From Kutzneria kofuensis (lineage in GTDB: Bacteria; Actinomycetota; Actinomycetes; Mycobacteriales; Pseudonocardiaceae), in contig NZ_JACHIR010000001.1 of the NCBI RefSeq assembly GCF_014203355.1, positions 7,876,038-7,940,037 on the forward strand: 64,000 bases of DNA. Reading direction: 5' to 3'. Both the position numbers and the translations under genes were made by a program. Below are positions 27,001-34,807 of the stretch, piece by piece (position 1 is the first letter of the stretch; each line of letters begins with the position of its first letter). Under the pieces are notes generated by a model that worked only from the letters and a program-made list of their open reading frames with translations, did no database searches and was not told the DNA's origin.

Positions 27001-27735
27001 AAGACGCCGCTGCGGGCCGCCTTCGCGTTCAGCTCGGACGGCCGCACGCTGGCCGTGCCCGAGGACGAGAACGCCGTGCAGCTCTGGGATGTGACCGACC
27101 CTCGCCTTCCGGTCCCCGTCGGCCGCGTCACCGCGGCCATCGGCGGCAACGCCATCGCCTTCAGTCCCGACGGCAAGCTGCTCGCCGCGGTCGACGACGA
27201 TCACAGCATCCGGCTGTGGGACGTCACCAACCGCTCCGCGCCACGGGCCGTCGGACAGCTGCACGGCCACACCAACGACGTCGTGACCATCGCGTTCAGT
27301 CCGGACGGCCACACGCTGGCCAGCGGCGGCGCGGACCAGACCGTGTGGCTGTGGGACGTGCCGAATCCGACCCGGGCCATGGTCCTGCAGGGCCACACCC
27401 GGTCCGTCTCGGCGATCGCGTTCAGCCCCGACGGCCGCACCCTCGCCAGCGACAGCACCGACGAGACCATCCGGCTGTGGAACGTCGCCGACCGGGCCCA
27501 TCCGACCGCGCTCGGCGCCCCGATGGCCGCCCTGACCAGCCGCGGCGCCGGCATCGCCTACAGCCCGGACGGCGCCTACCTCGCCGTCACCGACGACGCG
27601 GACGCCGTCCGCCTGCTCGATCTCGACGTGGACCACGCCGTGCAGCGGATCTGCGGCACCACCGACACACCCACCACCGACCAGTGGATCCGCTACCTGC
27701 CGACGCTGCCCTACGACCCGCCCTGCGCCGGCTGA
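24025..27735 (+). CDS. HTH-nSTAND1-transmembrane-WD40 signalling ATPase (left of the tail island)
   Basis: 1236 residues from the ATG at 24025 (GGGGGGAAC upstream). Residues 10-75 form an XRE-like helix-turn-helix (LRKLREQAGRPPYRELAARA). Residues 100-480 form a novel STAND NTPase: Walker A GPSGSGKSS (142-150), Walker B VIVVDQFEELF (187-197), then the MTTDELRRAI and EITHEALI landmarks of nSTAND1. A membrane helix lies at about 495-517. Residues 585-1210 hold about 13 WD40 repeats with many FSPDGxxLA and VRLWD signatures. The C-terminus ends WIRYLPTLPYDPPC. Such proteins bind a trigger on the propeller and oligomerise through the NTPase. Its paralogue at 53675-56533 lies on the far side of the tail operon, pointing inward like this one. 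Confidence 0.93.
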   Translation: MPRAERPLELDGSALAEFAADLRKLREQAGRPPYRELAARAHFSHTTLSDAAGGRRVPSLAVTLAFVRCCGGDAAEWERRWRALRAELDARSAAPDDAVAGAPYVGLASYEVADADRYVGREQLVSDLAARVRRQPFTAVFGPSGSGKSSALRAGLIPALSGDRRVVLCTPGADPMAALDGTADADVIVVDQFEELFTLCGDESERERFIAALLDAADERHVVIGVRADFYPHCAQHSGLVAAMRDAQVTVGPMTTDELRRAIVAPAARAQCSVEGALLATLMSEAAGRPAILPLLSHALLETWRRRAGAKLTLAGYESAGGIAHALARTADSVFDGFSNAQQKIARDLFVRLCVLGEGTEDTRRRVPRAELDQGADHDTVIARLVDARLVVADRESVEITHEALIRSWPRLGRWLTEGRDGLRIHRMLTEATATWEAMDRDPSTLYRGARLEQALQWRETAESSLSERERQFLDAGERGRHAELAVTRRRTRRLRLLMAAVVVCALVAAVAAVVAGTERTTALRQRDDALFQQVLAESDWLRDRDPSLSAQLALVARRMRPTDDSVRTRLLSTQTATLATSVGSHGGNVYSASFSPDGAILASGGADDVVRLWGLRTSSGRAESLGTLPNDQGGWLSAVVFSPVGPVLATTGKAGTVQLWDVTDPKRPTRFGAPIAAIGGSVYSVAFSSDGRLLATANNDGTIGLWNVADPAAPRSVAVFHGHAGVVASVAFSSDGRLLVSGGGDKTVRLWDLRDLEHPVPLHDPMGGPDLLVHSVAISPDNRYVAAGSLDGTVRIWDVATGAPAGVPLTGHTAAVWMVAFSHDGSMLASGSTDGTARLWNMSDPAHPAPLPRATAGGDVYTVAFAPDDTRLVTGSSDGVVQLWSLPGGVLLGHRSTVDAVAFRHDGGLLATGGLDGAVRLWLTKDRGRPRLAAEIPPPAGPAAVCNTDCTDIEMSSDGRVLAVLSQAKVLRLWDISTPTRPVPLGDGFTVKTPLRAAFAFSSDGRTLAVPEDENAVQLWDVTDPRLPVPVGRVTAAIGGNAIAFSPDGKLLAAVDDDHSIRLWDVTNRSAPRAVGQLHGHTNDVVTIAFSPDGHTLASGGADQTVWLWDVPNPTRAMVLQGHTRSVSAIAFSPDGRTLASDSTDETIRLWNVADRAHPTALGAPMAALTSRGAGIAYSPDGAYLAVTDDADAVRLLDLDVDHAVQRICGTTDTPTTDQWIRYLPTLPYDPPCAG

Positions 27736-27739
27736 TCAA

Positions 27740-28348
27740 TCATTGCCCGACCAGTCGGCGCACAGTGGCGGTGACGGCCTCGACGGCCATGTCGGCGGCG
27801 AGTTCGGCGGTGCCCCCGGCGTCGACGACGACGGCCTGGGTGAACATCGGGCTCAGGTGTGCGGCGACGGTCTGCTGCAACGGCTGCGGTGTGGAGCCGT
27901 CGCCGCCCGCGGCGCGCCAGACGGAGTCGGCGACGCTGCGGAAGAAGCGGTGCAGTTCCTCCTGATATCGGGCGTAGGCCTGGGCGAGGCGGGCGGGCAG
28001 GGGGCGCGCGGTGAATTCCCGGTGGAGGTGGCCGGCCTGCAGGTTGGCCTGGTGTCGGACGAGGGCGACGTCGGCGAGCCAGGTGTGCCAGTCGTCGCCG
28101 GTGTATTCGGGCACGGAGCGCAGGTGCTTGGCGCACGAGGCGTCGACGGCGGCGCTGAGCAGGTCCTCGCGGGTGGCGAAGTAGCGGAACACGGTCCGGC
28201 GGGCGACCTGGGCCAGCGTGGCGATGTCGTCCATGCTGACGCCGAGCCCGTGCTCGATCATGCCGCGCTCGGCCGCGTCGAGCAGCGCGTCGATGGTGAC
28301 CTGGCGCCGTTGCCGCTGCACGGCGGTGAGCTCTGCCACGGTTGACAT
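27740..28348 (-). CDS. TetR-family transcriptional repressor
   Basis: 202 residues from the ATG at 28348. Helix-turn-helix: IDALLDAAERGMIEHGLGVSMDDIATLAQVARRTVFRYFATREDLLSA, the classic TetR arm (RRTVFRYF). The C-terminal domain has a long helical ligand pocket. The divergent SDR gene starts 67 bp away, and the space between them holds two 16-bp perfect palindromes, so self-repression and control of the SDR gene are likely. Its stop is only four bases from the stop of the convergent STAND gene. Confidence 0.9.
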   Translation of the reverse strand: MSTVAELTAVQRQRRQVTIDALLDAAERGMIEHGLGVSMDDIATLAQVARRTVFRYFATREDLLSAAVDASCAKHLRSVPEYTGDDWHTWLADVALVRHQANLQAGHLHREFTARPLPARLAQAYARYQEELHRFFRSVADSVWRAAGGDGSTPQPLQQTVAAHLSPMFTQAVVVDAGGTAELAADMAVEAVTATVRRLVGQ

Positions 28349-28364
28349 CCTACAGTGCCGTAAT

Positions 28365-28401
28365 GACACTCATGAGTGTCACTTGGACACTCTTGAGTGT
28401 C
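28365..28401. promoter_or_regulatory. Twin perfect TetR operators
   Basis: GACACTCATGAGTGTC (28365-28380) and GACACTCTTGAGTGTC (28386-28401) are palindromes differing at one central base (AT against TT). Their centres are 21 bp apart, two helical turns, so two dimers would bind the same face. They fill the space between the TetR gene start and the SDR ribosome site (TTAGGGGAACC). Confidence 0.85.
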
Positions 28402-28414
28402 GGTTAGGGGAACC

Positions 28415-29194
28415 ATGGATCTGCAGTTGGCCGGCCGCCGCGCGGTGGTGACCGGAGGAAGCCGGGGGATCGGGTTCGCGGTCGGACGGGCGCTCGCGCA
28501 GGAGGGGGCGGCCGTGGCGCTGGTGTCGCGGAACGCGGAAAGCGTTGCGGCGCAAGCGACCCGGCTGAGCGCGGAGACGGGTGCGCAGGTCATCGGGGTC
28601 GCCGCCGACACCGCCGACGACGGGTCCGTGACGGCCATGGCCGAGACGGTGATCGCCCGCCTCGGCGGCGTGGACATCCTGGTCAACAACGCCGCCCCGG
28701 TGATGTCGGCGGTGTCCGGAGAAGACCAGCTGGAGGAGCAGATCAACGTCAAGGTCCGCGGCTACCTGCGCTGCGTGCGGGCCTTCACGCCGGGCATGAC
28801 CGAGCGCCGCTGGGGGCGGGTCATCAACGTCGCGGGTCTCGCCGCGCGGCAGGCGGTGTCGGTGACCGGATCCATTCGCAACGTCGCGATCGCCGCCATG
28901 ACAAGGAATCTGGCCGACGAACTCGGTCCGCGGGGCGTCAACGTGACGGTGGTGCACCCCGGGGCCACCCGCACCGAGGCCATGCAGTGGGCCGTCCAGC
29001 AGCAGGCCGAGGCGACCGGGCGCAGCCTCGAGGAGATCGAGCGCCGGTACGCCGACTCCATCTCCATCGGACGCGTGATCGAGCCGGCGGAGGTGGCGTC
29101 GGTGGTCGCCTTCCTCGCCAGCCCGCTCAGCGTTGCGATCAACGGCGACGCGGTCTGTGTCGGCGGCGGCGCCAAGGGCGCGATCCACTACTGA
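28415..29194 (+). CDS. SDR-family protein lacking the usual catalytic Ser-Tyr-Lys
   Basis: 259 residues from the ATG at 28415. The Rossmann cofactor motif TGGSRGIG and the NNAAP segment are intact, and the C-terminal GGGAKGAIHY replaces the usual DGG ending. Where classical members have S...YxxxK, this one reads INVAGLAARQ followed by VTGSIRNVAIAAMT, so serine, tyrosine and lysine are replaced by Ala, Gly/Ser and Asn. The cofactor may still bind, but standard hydride-transfer chemistry is not expected; some annotated 3-ketoacyl-reductase-like SDRs share the GSIRN pattern. It is under the twin TetR operators and probably senses or processes the same ligand. It ends next to the 3' end of the tail operon. 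Confidence 0.85.
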   Translation: MDLQLAGRRAVVTGGSRGIGFAVGRALAQEGAAVALVSRNAESVAAQATRLSAETGAQVIGVAADTADDGSVTAMAETVIARLGGVDILVNNAAPVMSAVSGEDQLEEQINVKVRGYLRCVRAFTPGMTERRWGRVINVAGLAARQAVSVTGSIRNVAIAAMTRNLADELGPRGVNVTVVHPGATRTEAMQWAVQQQAEATGRSLEEIERRYADSISIGRVIEPAEVASVVAFLASPLSVAINGDAVCVGGGAKGAIHY

Positions 29195-29199
29195 CCGAT

Positions 29200-29228
29200 G
29201 TCCCCGGCCGGCGCCGCCGGCCGGGGAC
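29200..29228. terminator. Bidirectional hairpin terminator at the end of the tail operon
   Basis: GTCCCCGGCCGGC (29200-29212), GCC loop, GCCGGCCGGGGAC (29216-29228): a 13-bp perfect stem with a 3-base loop. It stands between the convergent SDR gene and the last gene of the minus-strand tail operon and marks the operon end. Confidence 0.8.
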
Positions 29229-29234
29229 GGCGAA

Positions 29235-30266
29235 TCAGACCCCGAGGCCCGGGGTCACGACCACGTAGAACCGCGCGCCGCCGTAGACCTTGGCGCCGTC
29301 GTGATACGTGGTGACCACGTCGAAGCCGAAGACGTCGCCGACCCGCTGCTCGTGGTACTGCGGGATGGTGATCTTCAGCAGCTTGCGGTCGCCCGGCTTG
29401 AGCTCGATGTCGAGGTCGTCGGTCGGGCAGCCGTCGCCGGCGTCGACGGTCACCTTGTCCACCGGATCCCCGCACGGCGTCCGCAGCTCGAGGTCCCCGA
29501 AGTCGCCGACGAGCTTGCGCAGCTCGGCCGGGTCGTCCGGCAACTCCACCTCGCGGAAGGCGACATTGGCCTCGAGCGGGCACCGGTCGGTCGCCGGAAC
29601 CGCCAGCAGCAGGTTGCGCGCCACCGTCGTGTTCACGGTCGCCGCCACGATCTGCAGGTTGCGCTGCGCGTGGTGCGAGTCGCGGTACGGGAAGACGGTG
29701 AAACCGGACTGCTGGCCGTCGGGCGGCGTGCCGTCGGCGCCGTCCCCGGCGAACGTCTCCTGGGCGTATATGTTCGCCTGGGCGCACACGTGGCCGTTGT
29801 AGTCGCTGACCTCCTTCGCCGTCGGCTGCCAGGGGTTGTTGTTGCTGACCAGCACGAAGTCCTGGTGGGGCTTGATCGGACCGGACTCGAAGCCCGCGAA
29901 CACCGCCAGCCGGTCGGTCAGCGCGCCGGCGCCGGCGTTGAAGCCGAGCACCCAGCCCTCGAGGTTGATCTGCTTGAGGTCGGTCGGCGTGTTGTCCGCG
30001 CCCGGCGGCGGGTAGAGCAGGTCGCCGCGGTTGGTGGCCCGCACCACGAGCTGGTAGAACTTGCCGACCTCGACGCGGTTGCCGTCGGTCGGGTCGTTCC
30101 AGATCGCGGCCGTGGGGTCCCGGTACTGCTCCAGCCGCTCGATGGGGACCACGCGGACGTTGGGACCGTCCCACACGGCCACGTCCGAGGCGATCGGCCG
30201 GGTGCCGTCGTCGCCGGCCTTGTACGGGATGATCAGCCGGCCGCCGACCGGTGTCGGATCTGCCAT
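29235..30266 (-). CDS. Last gene of the tail operon: putative fibre or appendage protein
   Basis: 343 residues, soluble, no signal peptide. The ATG at 30266 has GGAGTCGACAACC upstream and lies 21 bp after the previous stop. It opens with GRLIIPYKAGDDGTRPIASDVAVWDGPNVRVV and then consists of beta-rich segments that resemble Ig-like modules (FYQLVVRATNRGDLLYPP; RKLLKITIPQYHEQRVGDVFGFDVVTTYHDG). Four to five cysteines are spread through it. No known domain is recognised. Its position as the last gene after the coiled-coil fibre-like gene suggests a peripheral part of the particle, such as a receptor-binding or capping protein. Same-operon membership is supported by orientation, close spacing and the terminator that follows. 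Confidence 0.55.
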   Translation of the reverse strand: MADPTPVGGRLIIPYKAGDDGTRPIASDVAVWDGPNVRVVPIERLEQYRDPTAAIWNDPTDGNRVEVGKFYQLVVRATNRGDLLYPPPGADNTPTDLKQINLEGWVLGFNAGAGALTDRLAVFAGFESGPIKPHQDFVLVSNNNPWQPTAKEVSDYNGHVCAQANIYAQETFAGDGADGTPPDGQQSGFTVFPYRDSHHAQRNLQIVAATVNTTVARNLLLAVPATDRCPLEANVAFREVELPDDPAELRKLVGDFGDLELRTPCGDPVDKVTVDAGDGCPTDDLDIELKPGDRKLLKITIPQYHEQRVGDVFGFDVVTTYHDGAKVYGGARFYVVVTPGLGV

Positions 30267-30287
30267 GGTTGTCGACTCCTTGGTTTC

Positions 30288-30908
30288 TCAGGGCGTGCAG
30301 GTGATCTGGATGCCGGACACGGACACGTCGTTGGTGTTGTCGCCGTGGCCGGTGATCTCGAGGTAGTACGTGTAGTTCGTGGTGTCGATGGCCGCGCGGT
30401 TGGACTGGGCGGTCACGTAGATCTCGTAACGGCCGTCGGGGGTCTGCGACTTGATCCCGGTCTGGGACGCCACCGCCTCGGGCAGTTGGCCGCCGAACGG
30501 CTTGCGGTAGAGGTAGACGTCGACGGTGGCGGTGCCGGAGTTCGATCCGGTGACCCGGACGGTGTTCACCTTGCCCCGTGCCGGCAGGCTGGTCAGCGGG
30601 ATGATGCCCTTCACGAGTCCGCCGGTGTCCTTGTGGGACTCGCCGTTGGCGTAGATCCACTGGCCGGCCGGCAGGGCCGAGTTCATCGACGGGTTCACGT
30701 TGACGGTGATCACGTCCGGCACCGTCGGCGCGACGGCGTTGAGCGCCTTGTTGATCTCGTCGATGCGGGCGGCGAGGGAGTCGAGGTCGGCCTCCAGGGC
30801 CTGGAACCGGACGTTGAAGCCGTTGTCGCCGCCGGCGGCGACCCGGTCGACCGTGTCCACCCACGGCTTGTGGCTGAACGTGCGCTTGAACTGGATGTTG
30901 AAATTCAC
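30288..30908 (-). CDS. Putative short tail fibre with N-terminal coiled coil
   Basis: 206 residues from a GTG at 30908, overlapping the previous stop (GTGA), with AGGAGGACAGCCA as ribosome site. Residues about 8-55 have the pattern FQALEADLDSLAARIDEINK, a heptad coiled coil expected to trimerise. From about 60 on the protein is beta-rich (VITVNVNPS, VNTVRVTGSNSGTATVDVYLYR, NYTYYLEITGHGDNTNDVSVSGIQI), ending like a jelly-roll or galactose-binding-like head. Short trimeric fibres of this design follow the gpI-like gene in many contractile tails. It is the likely fibre or fibre adaptor of this particle. Confidence 0.6.
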   Translation of the reverse strand: MNFNIQFKRTFSHKPWVDTVDRVAAGGDNGFNVRFQALEADLDSLAARIDEINKALNAVAPTVPDVITVNVNPSMNSALPAGQWIYANGESHKDTGGLVKGIIPLTSLPARGKVNTVRVTGSNSGTATVDVYLYRKPFGGQLPEAVASQTGIKSQTPDGRYEIYVTAQSNRAAIDTTNYTYYLEITGHGDNTNDVSVSGIQITCTP

Positions 30909-33900
30909 TGGCTGTCCTCCTGGGCGGTGCGCGCGGGCAGGGGGCCGCGCAGGCGGTAGGTCGGAAAGGTGTAGGCCGGCAGCACGTCGAGCAGATCGGC
31001 CCTCAGTTCGAGCACCCGCTTGCGGATCTCGCTGGTGTCGATCTCGACGCCGACCGGGTGGAACTCGCTGAGCACGTTCATCACCAGGTCGTAGGCCTCC
31101 TTGGGAATGGCCACGTTCTCCTGCTGCCGCAGGTACGGCGTGAGCACGACCCGGGCGGTGTAGGGCTGCACACCGGGGGCGGTGTAGCGCGCGGTCACCT
31201 CCACCGGTCCGGCCTGCTGGGCGATGAGGTGCACGGAGTGGCCGGTGGTGCCGTCCAGCCGGGCCACGGCCTGCGCGCCGGTGCGCACGGACACCGCAAG
31301 CCGCTCGCCGTAACCGCTTCCCAGCGCCCAGAACGCCAGCGGCGCCAGGTTTGCGGTCGGATCGAGCACGGCGACGGCGTCGGTGCCGCCGAGCGCCGGA
31401 TCGGCGACAGTGGTGGCGTACAAGCGGTTCTGCACGACGAACAGGTCGCTGACCAGGCCGGCCAGCCGAACACGGCGCGGCGGCTGGGTTTCCGCGCCGG
31501 TGGCGGTCCGGACCTGCACCTCGCCGGTGGTGGCGTCGGACAGGTACACCGCATTCGCGGTCGCGTCGTACACCACCGACCGCGGTGCTGGGCCGACGTT
31601 GTCCGCCGAACGGACGGCCCGGCCCGGCACGTCCACAATGGACAATCGCCCCGGGCTCACCGCGTACACCGCCGTCGGACTGACGGCCAGGTCCGTGACC
31701 ACGTCGGGCATGGTGACGGGGGCGGACACGGTCGTGCCGCTGAGCGCCACCGAACGCACCGTCCTGTCGGCAAAGCCCAGCCAGGCGGTCGCCCCGGTCG
31801 GGTCGAGGGCCAGCGTGGTCGGCGGCGTCGGCAACGCGACGGTCGACAGCACGTCGAAGTTGAAGCCCATCACGACCAGCTTGGCGGTGGTCGCGATGAC
31901 GATCTGGTCCTCGGTCGGATGCGCGACCACGGCCACCGGCTTCTCGGTCAGCTGGATGGCGGCGCCGATCTCGCCGAATCCGGTGTCCACGGTGGAGATC
32001 GTGTTGCTGTCGCCCTCGGCGACGAAGGCATACCGCAGGCCCGGGATGGCGGCGATGCCGATCGGGTCGTCGCCGACCTTGACGGTGGCCGCCACCTTCC
32101 CGCTGGCAGGGTCCACTGTGGACACCGTGCCGGTGCCGGCGTTGAGGACGCACAGGGCTGTGCCGTCCCACGCGATGGCGCGGGGCTCGGCCCGCGGCGC
32201 CACCCGCAGCAGCGAGCTGGCGCCCTCCTCGACCTCCGACGGCCCGCTGATCGTCACCAGATCCTCGGCCCGGTGTGCGACCTGGATCGCCGAGCCGGTG
32301 TTGCGCACGTAGTCGAAACCCGCGCCGTGGGCCAGGACCGCGATCGACTCGATGTTCAACGCGACGGTTCCGGCGTCGAACGTCAGCGCCCGACCGACCC
32401 GCTCCAACCCCGTCCCATCCGGGTTGTAGCCGGACCGCACGTGGATGGCCCCGGTCCGGCCGCCGGTGATGAGCATGTCCAGCATTGCCCTGAGGATGGC
32501 GGCCAGCGCCGGCTGCATGCGCAGCGCCTGCGGGTCGCCGGTGACCCGCGCGTCGCGGAACAGGGTCAGGTAGGTCGGCAGGAACGGCGCGTCGTCCACG
32601 GTGCCGGCGACGGACTCGGTGACGCCGCGCGCGCCGTCGGGGCCGATGGACGTGTTGGCCTGCACCTGTTCGAGCCCGATGCGCAGCTGCCGGGACCCGG
32701 TGAAGGTCCGCCCGCCGCGCCGCACCCCGGCCCGCACGGTCAGCCGGCCGGCCTTGAGCGCGTGGAACATCGGCCGCGGCAGCGTCGGGTCGTCCAGCAG
32801 CTCGACCCGCCCGGGTCCATAGTGGATGATCGACCACCGCACGACGGCGTCGGCCGGCGGCGCCGGATCCGTGCGCAGCACGAACGTGCCGCCCTCCCAC
32901 ACGTCGAACCCTTCGCCCCGGCTGGCGGAACCGCCGTCCGCGTCACGGATCTGCACGGTCGTGGTGTCGGCGACGGAGGCGTACACGTCGTCGGTGGCGG
33001 GCCGGTGCGTGACCCACGAGAACCCGACCTTGTGCGCCAGCGCGGCCAGCCGGTCGGCCGGCACGTCCGGGTGGTACAGCACCAGCCCCCGGCCGACCGC
33101 CCGCAGGTCGGTCGCGCCCGGCTCGTACCCGTACATCACGGCAAGATGCTGCGGAACTCCCATGCTGTCCAGCAGATCCGCCAGCGCCCACAGCGCCTTG
33201 CGAGTGGCAACCCGCATCAGCGTTGAGACACGCGGTCGCGACGGATCGCCGGCGTAGAAGGCGATCCGCCCGTCGTAGCCGTCGATCAGCATGGCCGGGT
33301 CGTACCACGGGTCGTCGGCCGCCGTGCCGCACACCGCCGCCTCGGGCACGTTGCGCCGGCCCAGTGCGTCGACCGACTCGCGCGGCAGCAGCCGGGCCGG
33401 CCGGATCGTCACCGGCAGCGTGCCGGCGAACTGCGGCGCGTCCACGTCCTCGACGACGAACGGGAACAGCGCGCCCGCGACCCGGTCGCCGACCGCCTTG
33501 TTGATCAACTCCTCGATGGTGGCCCTGGTCGGCAGCTTCCACTCGCGGAACAGCGCCAGCCGCGGCACGAAGCTGTCGTCGCTCTCACCGAGCACGGGGT
33601 GGAACCGGTCCAGCCCGACGGCGCTGAACCGGACTTCGTCCAGCGCGCCCCGGTATCCCGGGGCGCCGATCCGCACCGGCTCGGTGTTGGTGGCCTCGCC
33701 GAACTCGCCGATGTCCTGCCTGACCCGCAGCCGACCGTCCACGTAGAGCCGAACCTCGTCGAGATGCCGGTCGACGACGCCGGCGATGTGGTGGAACTCC
33801 GCGGTGCTCAAGGAGATGTCGGCGTACAGCGTGATCGTGGTCGTGGCGACGCCGTCGCTGACCACCAGCCGCACGTTGCGCGGGATGCCGCGGCCGAAGT

Positions 33901-34807
33901 CGCCCACCGACAGCGCCCAACCGGGCTTGGTGGCGTCCGCCGGCTGTTTGCGCACGAGGTCGCCCTGCCAGGTGCCGTCGGCCGGCTTGGCGAAGCACTC
34001 GATGGTGAGGCTCTGCCCGCGGCCGAGGGCGAAGTCGTGGTTGTCGGGAACGGTGATGCCGCCCGTGCCGTCGAACGACGCGGCGGTGCCGAACCTTCCC
34101 GCCCCGCCCAACGCCACCCCCGGGTCGACCGCGCCGCGCAGGCCGGTGCCGGGCCGGTACAACTCGGTCGCGTCCTCGACGGTCGTGCTGTTGGCCGGGT
34201 CGTTGAGGTGGTAGAGCGCGATCGTGTCGAAGTCGAAGATGTACGGCGTCGGCGGCAGCCGCGGCACGCCGAGATCGGACCCGATCAGGTCGAGGCTCGC
34301 CCCGAACGCGCTCGCCAGGTTCCGCTGCTTGCGGGCCTTGGCCAACTGCGCGGTCAGCACGTCCCGTTCCGTGCCGATCGTCCACAGTAGAGCGGCCAGG
34401 TCGCCGAGCAGCACGCTCAGCCGCCACTCCCGCGCGACCGAGTTGGCCTCGCCCTGCGGCGGCGGCAGGAACTCGACCGACCGCAGCACGGCCGTCGCCG
34501 CGTCCGCGCCGAGCGGCAACATGAACGAGCCGCCGGCCAGTGTTCCCGCCGGCACAGTGATCGTGCAGGTATGCGCCGAGCCGCCGGGCACGTCGTAGTG
34601 CGTCACCACAACCGTCTCCGCGGTCACGTCGACGCGGGCCGACAGGACGTAGCGCGGCTTGGGCAGCGCGCCGAACCGGGCGATGTGCTCACGGAAGTCG
34701 TACGCCGCCACCGTGCCGCGGCGGTCGGCGAAGGTCAGGTCCATCCGGTCCGCGCCGCGGCCGAAGGGGGCCGTGAGGTGGCCGGCCATCCGGTCTACGG
34801 CGGTCAT
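30905..34807 (-). CDS. Giant gpI-like baseplate protein with LamG and beta-propeller insertions
   Basis: 1300 residues from the ATG at 34807, which overlaps the gpJ-like stop (ATGA). Residues 1-190 carry gpI-type segments (TERDVLTAQLAKARKQRNLA, then LDLIGSDLGVPRLPP). Residues about 197-400 are a LamG/concanavalin domain (LYHLNDPANSTTVEDA, SLTIECFAKP, HIAGVVDRHLDEVRLYVDG). About 400-860 is a mixed region rich in beta structure. About 869-1155 is a YVTN-type seven-bladed propeller (SGKVAATVKVGDDPIGIAAI, TISTVDTGFGEIGAAIQL, KPVAVVAHPTEDQIVIAT). The C-terminus (1265-1290) has TSEIRKRVLELRADLLDVLPAY. Typical gpI proteins are about 200 residues; the added domains look like carbohydrate- or receptor-binding parts mounted on the baseplate. 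Confidence 0.75.
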   Translation of the reverse strand: MTAVDRMAGHLTAPFGRGADRMDLTFADRRGTVAAYDFREHIARFGALPKPRYVLSARVDVTAETVVVTHYDVPGGSAHTCTITVPAGTLAGGSFMLPLGADAATAVLRSVEFLPPPQGEANSVAREWRLSVLLGDLAALLWTIGTERDVLTAQLAKARKQRNLASAFGASLDLIGSDLGVPRLPPTPYIFDFDTIALYHLNDPANSTTVEDATELYRPGTGLRGAVDPGVALGGAGRFGTAASFDGTGGITVPDNHDFALGRGQSLTIECFAKPADGTWQGDLVRKQPADATKPGWALSVGDFGRGIPRNVRLVVSDGVATTTITLYADISLSTAEFHHIAGVVDRHLDEVRLYVDGRLRVRQDIGEFGEATNTEPVRIGAPGYRGALDEVRFSAVGLDRFHPVLGESDDSFVPRLALFREWKLPTRATIEELINKAVGDRVAGALFPFVVEDVDAPQFAGTLPVTIRPARLLPRESVDALGRRNVPEAAVCGTAADDPWYDPAMLIDGYDGRIAFYAGDPSRPRVSTLMRVATRKALWALADLLDSMGVPQHLAVMYGYEPGATDLRAVGRGLVLYHPDVPADRLAALAHKVGFSWVTHRPATDDVYASVADTTTVQIRDADGGSASRGEGFDVWEGGTFVLRTDPAPPADAVVRWSIIHYGPGRVELLDDPTLPRPMFHALKAGRLTVRAGVRRGGRTFTGSRQLRIGLEQVQANTSIGPDGARGVTESVAGTVDDAPFLPTYLTLFRDARVTGDPQALRMQPALAAILRAMLDMLITGGRTGAIHVRSGYNPDGTGLERVGRALTFDAGTVALNIESIAVLAHGAGFDYVRNTGSAIQVAHRAEDLVTISGPSEVEEGASSLLRVAPRAEPRAIAWDGTALCVLNAGTGTVSTVDPASGKVAATVKVGDDPIGIAAIPGLRYAFVAEGDSNTISTVDTGFGEIGAAIQLTEKPVAVVAHPTEDQIVIATTAKLVVMGFNFDVLSTVALPTPPTTLALDPTGATAWLGFADRTVRSVALSGTTVSAPVTMPDVVTDLAVSPTAVYAVSPGRLSIVDVPGRAVRSADNVGPAPRSVVYDATANAVYLSDATTGEVQVRTATGAETQPPRRVRLAGLVSDLFVVQNRLYATTVADPALGGTDAVAVLDPTANLAPLAFWALGSGYGERLAVSVRTGAQAVARLDGTTGHSVHLIAQQAGPVEVTARYTAPGVQPYTARVVLTPYLRQQENVAIPKEAYDLVMNVLSEFHPVGVEIDTSEIRKRVLELRADLLDVLPAYTFPTYRLRGPLPARTAQEDSQ

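Noticed and set aside
27301-27500. Possible tandem DNA repeat in the WD40-coding part of the STAND gene
   Set aside because: The periodicity reflects protein-level WD40 repeats about 42-45 codons long; the DNA copies are diverged and not a separate element.
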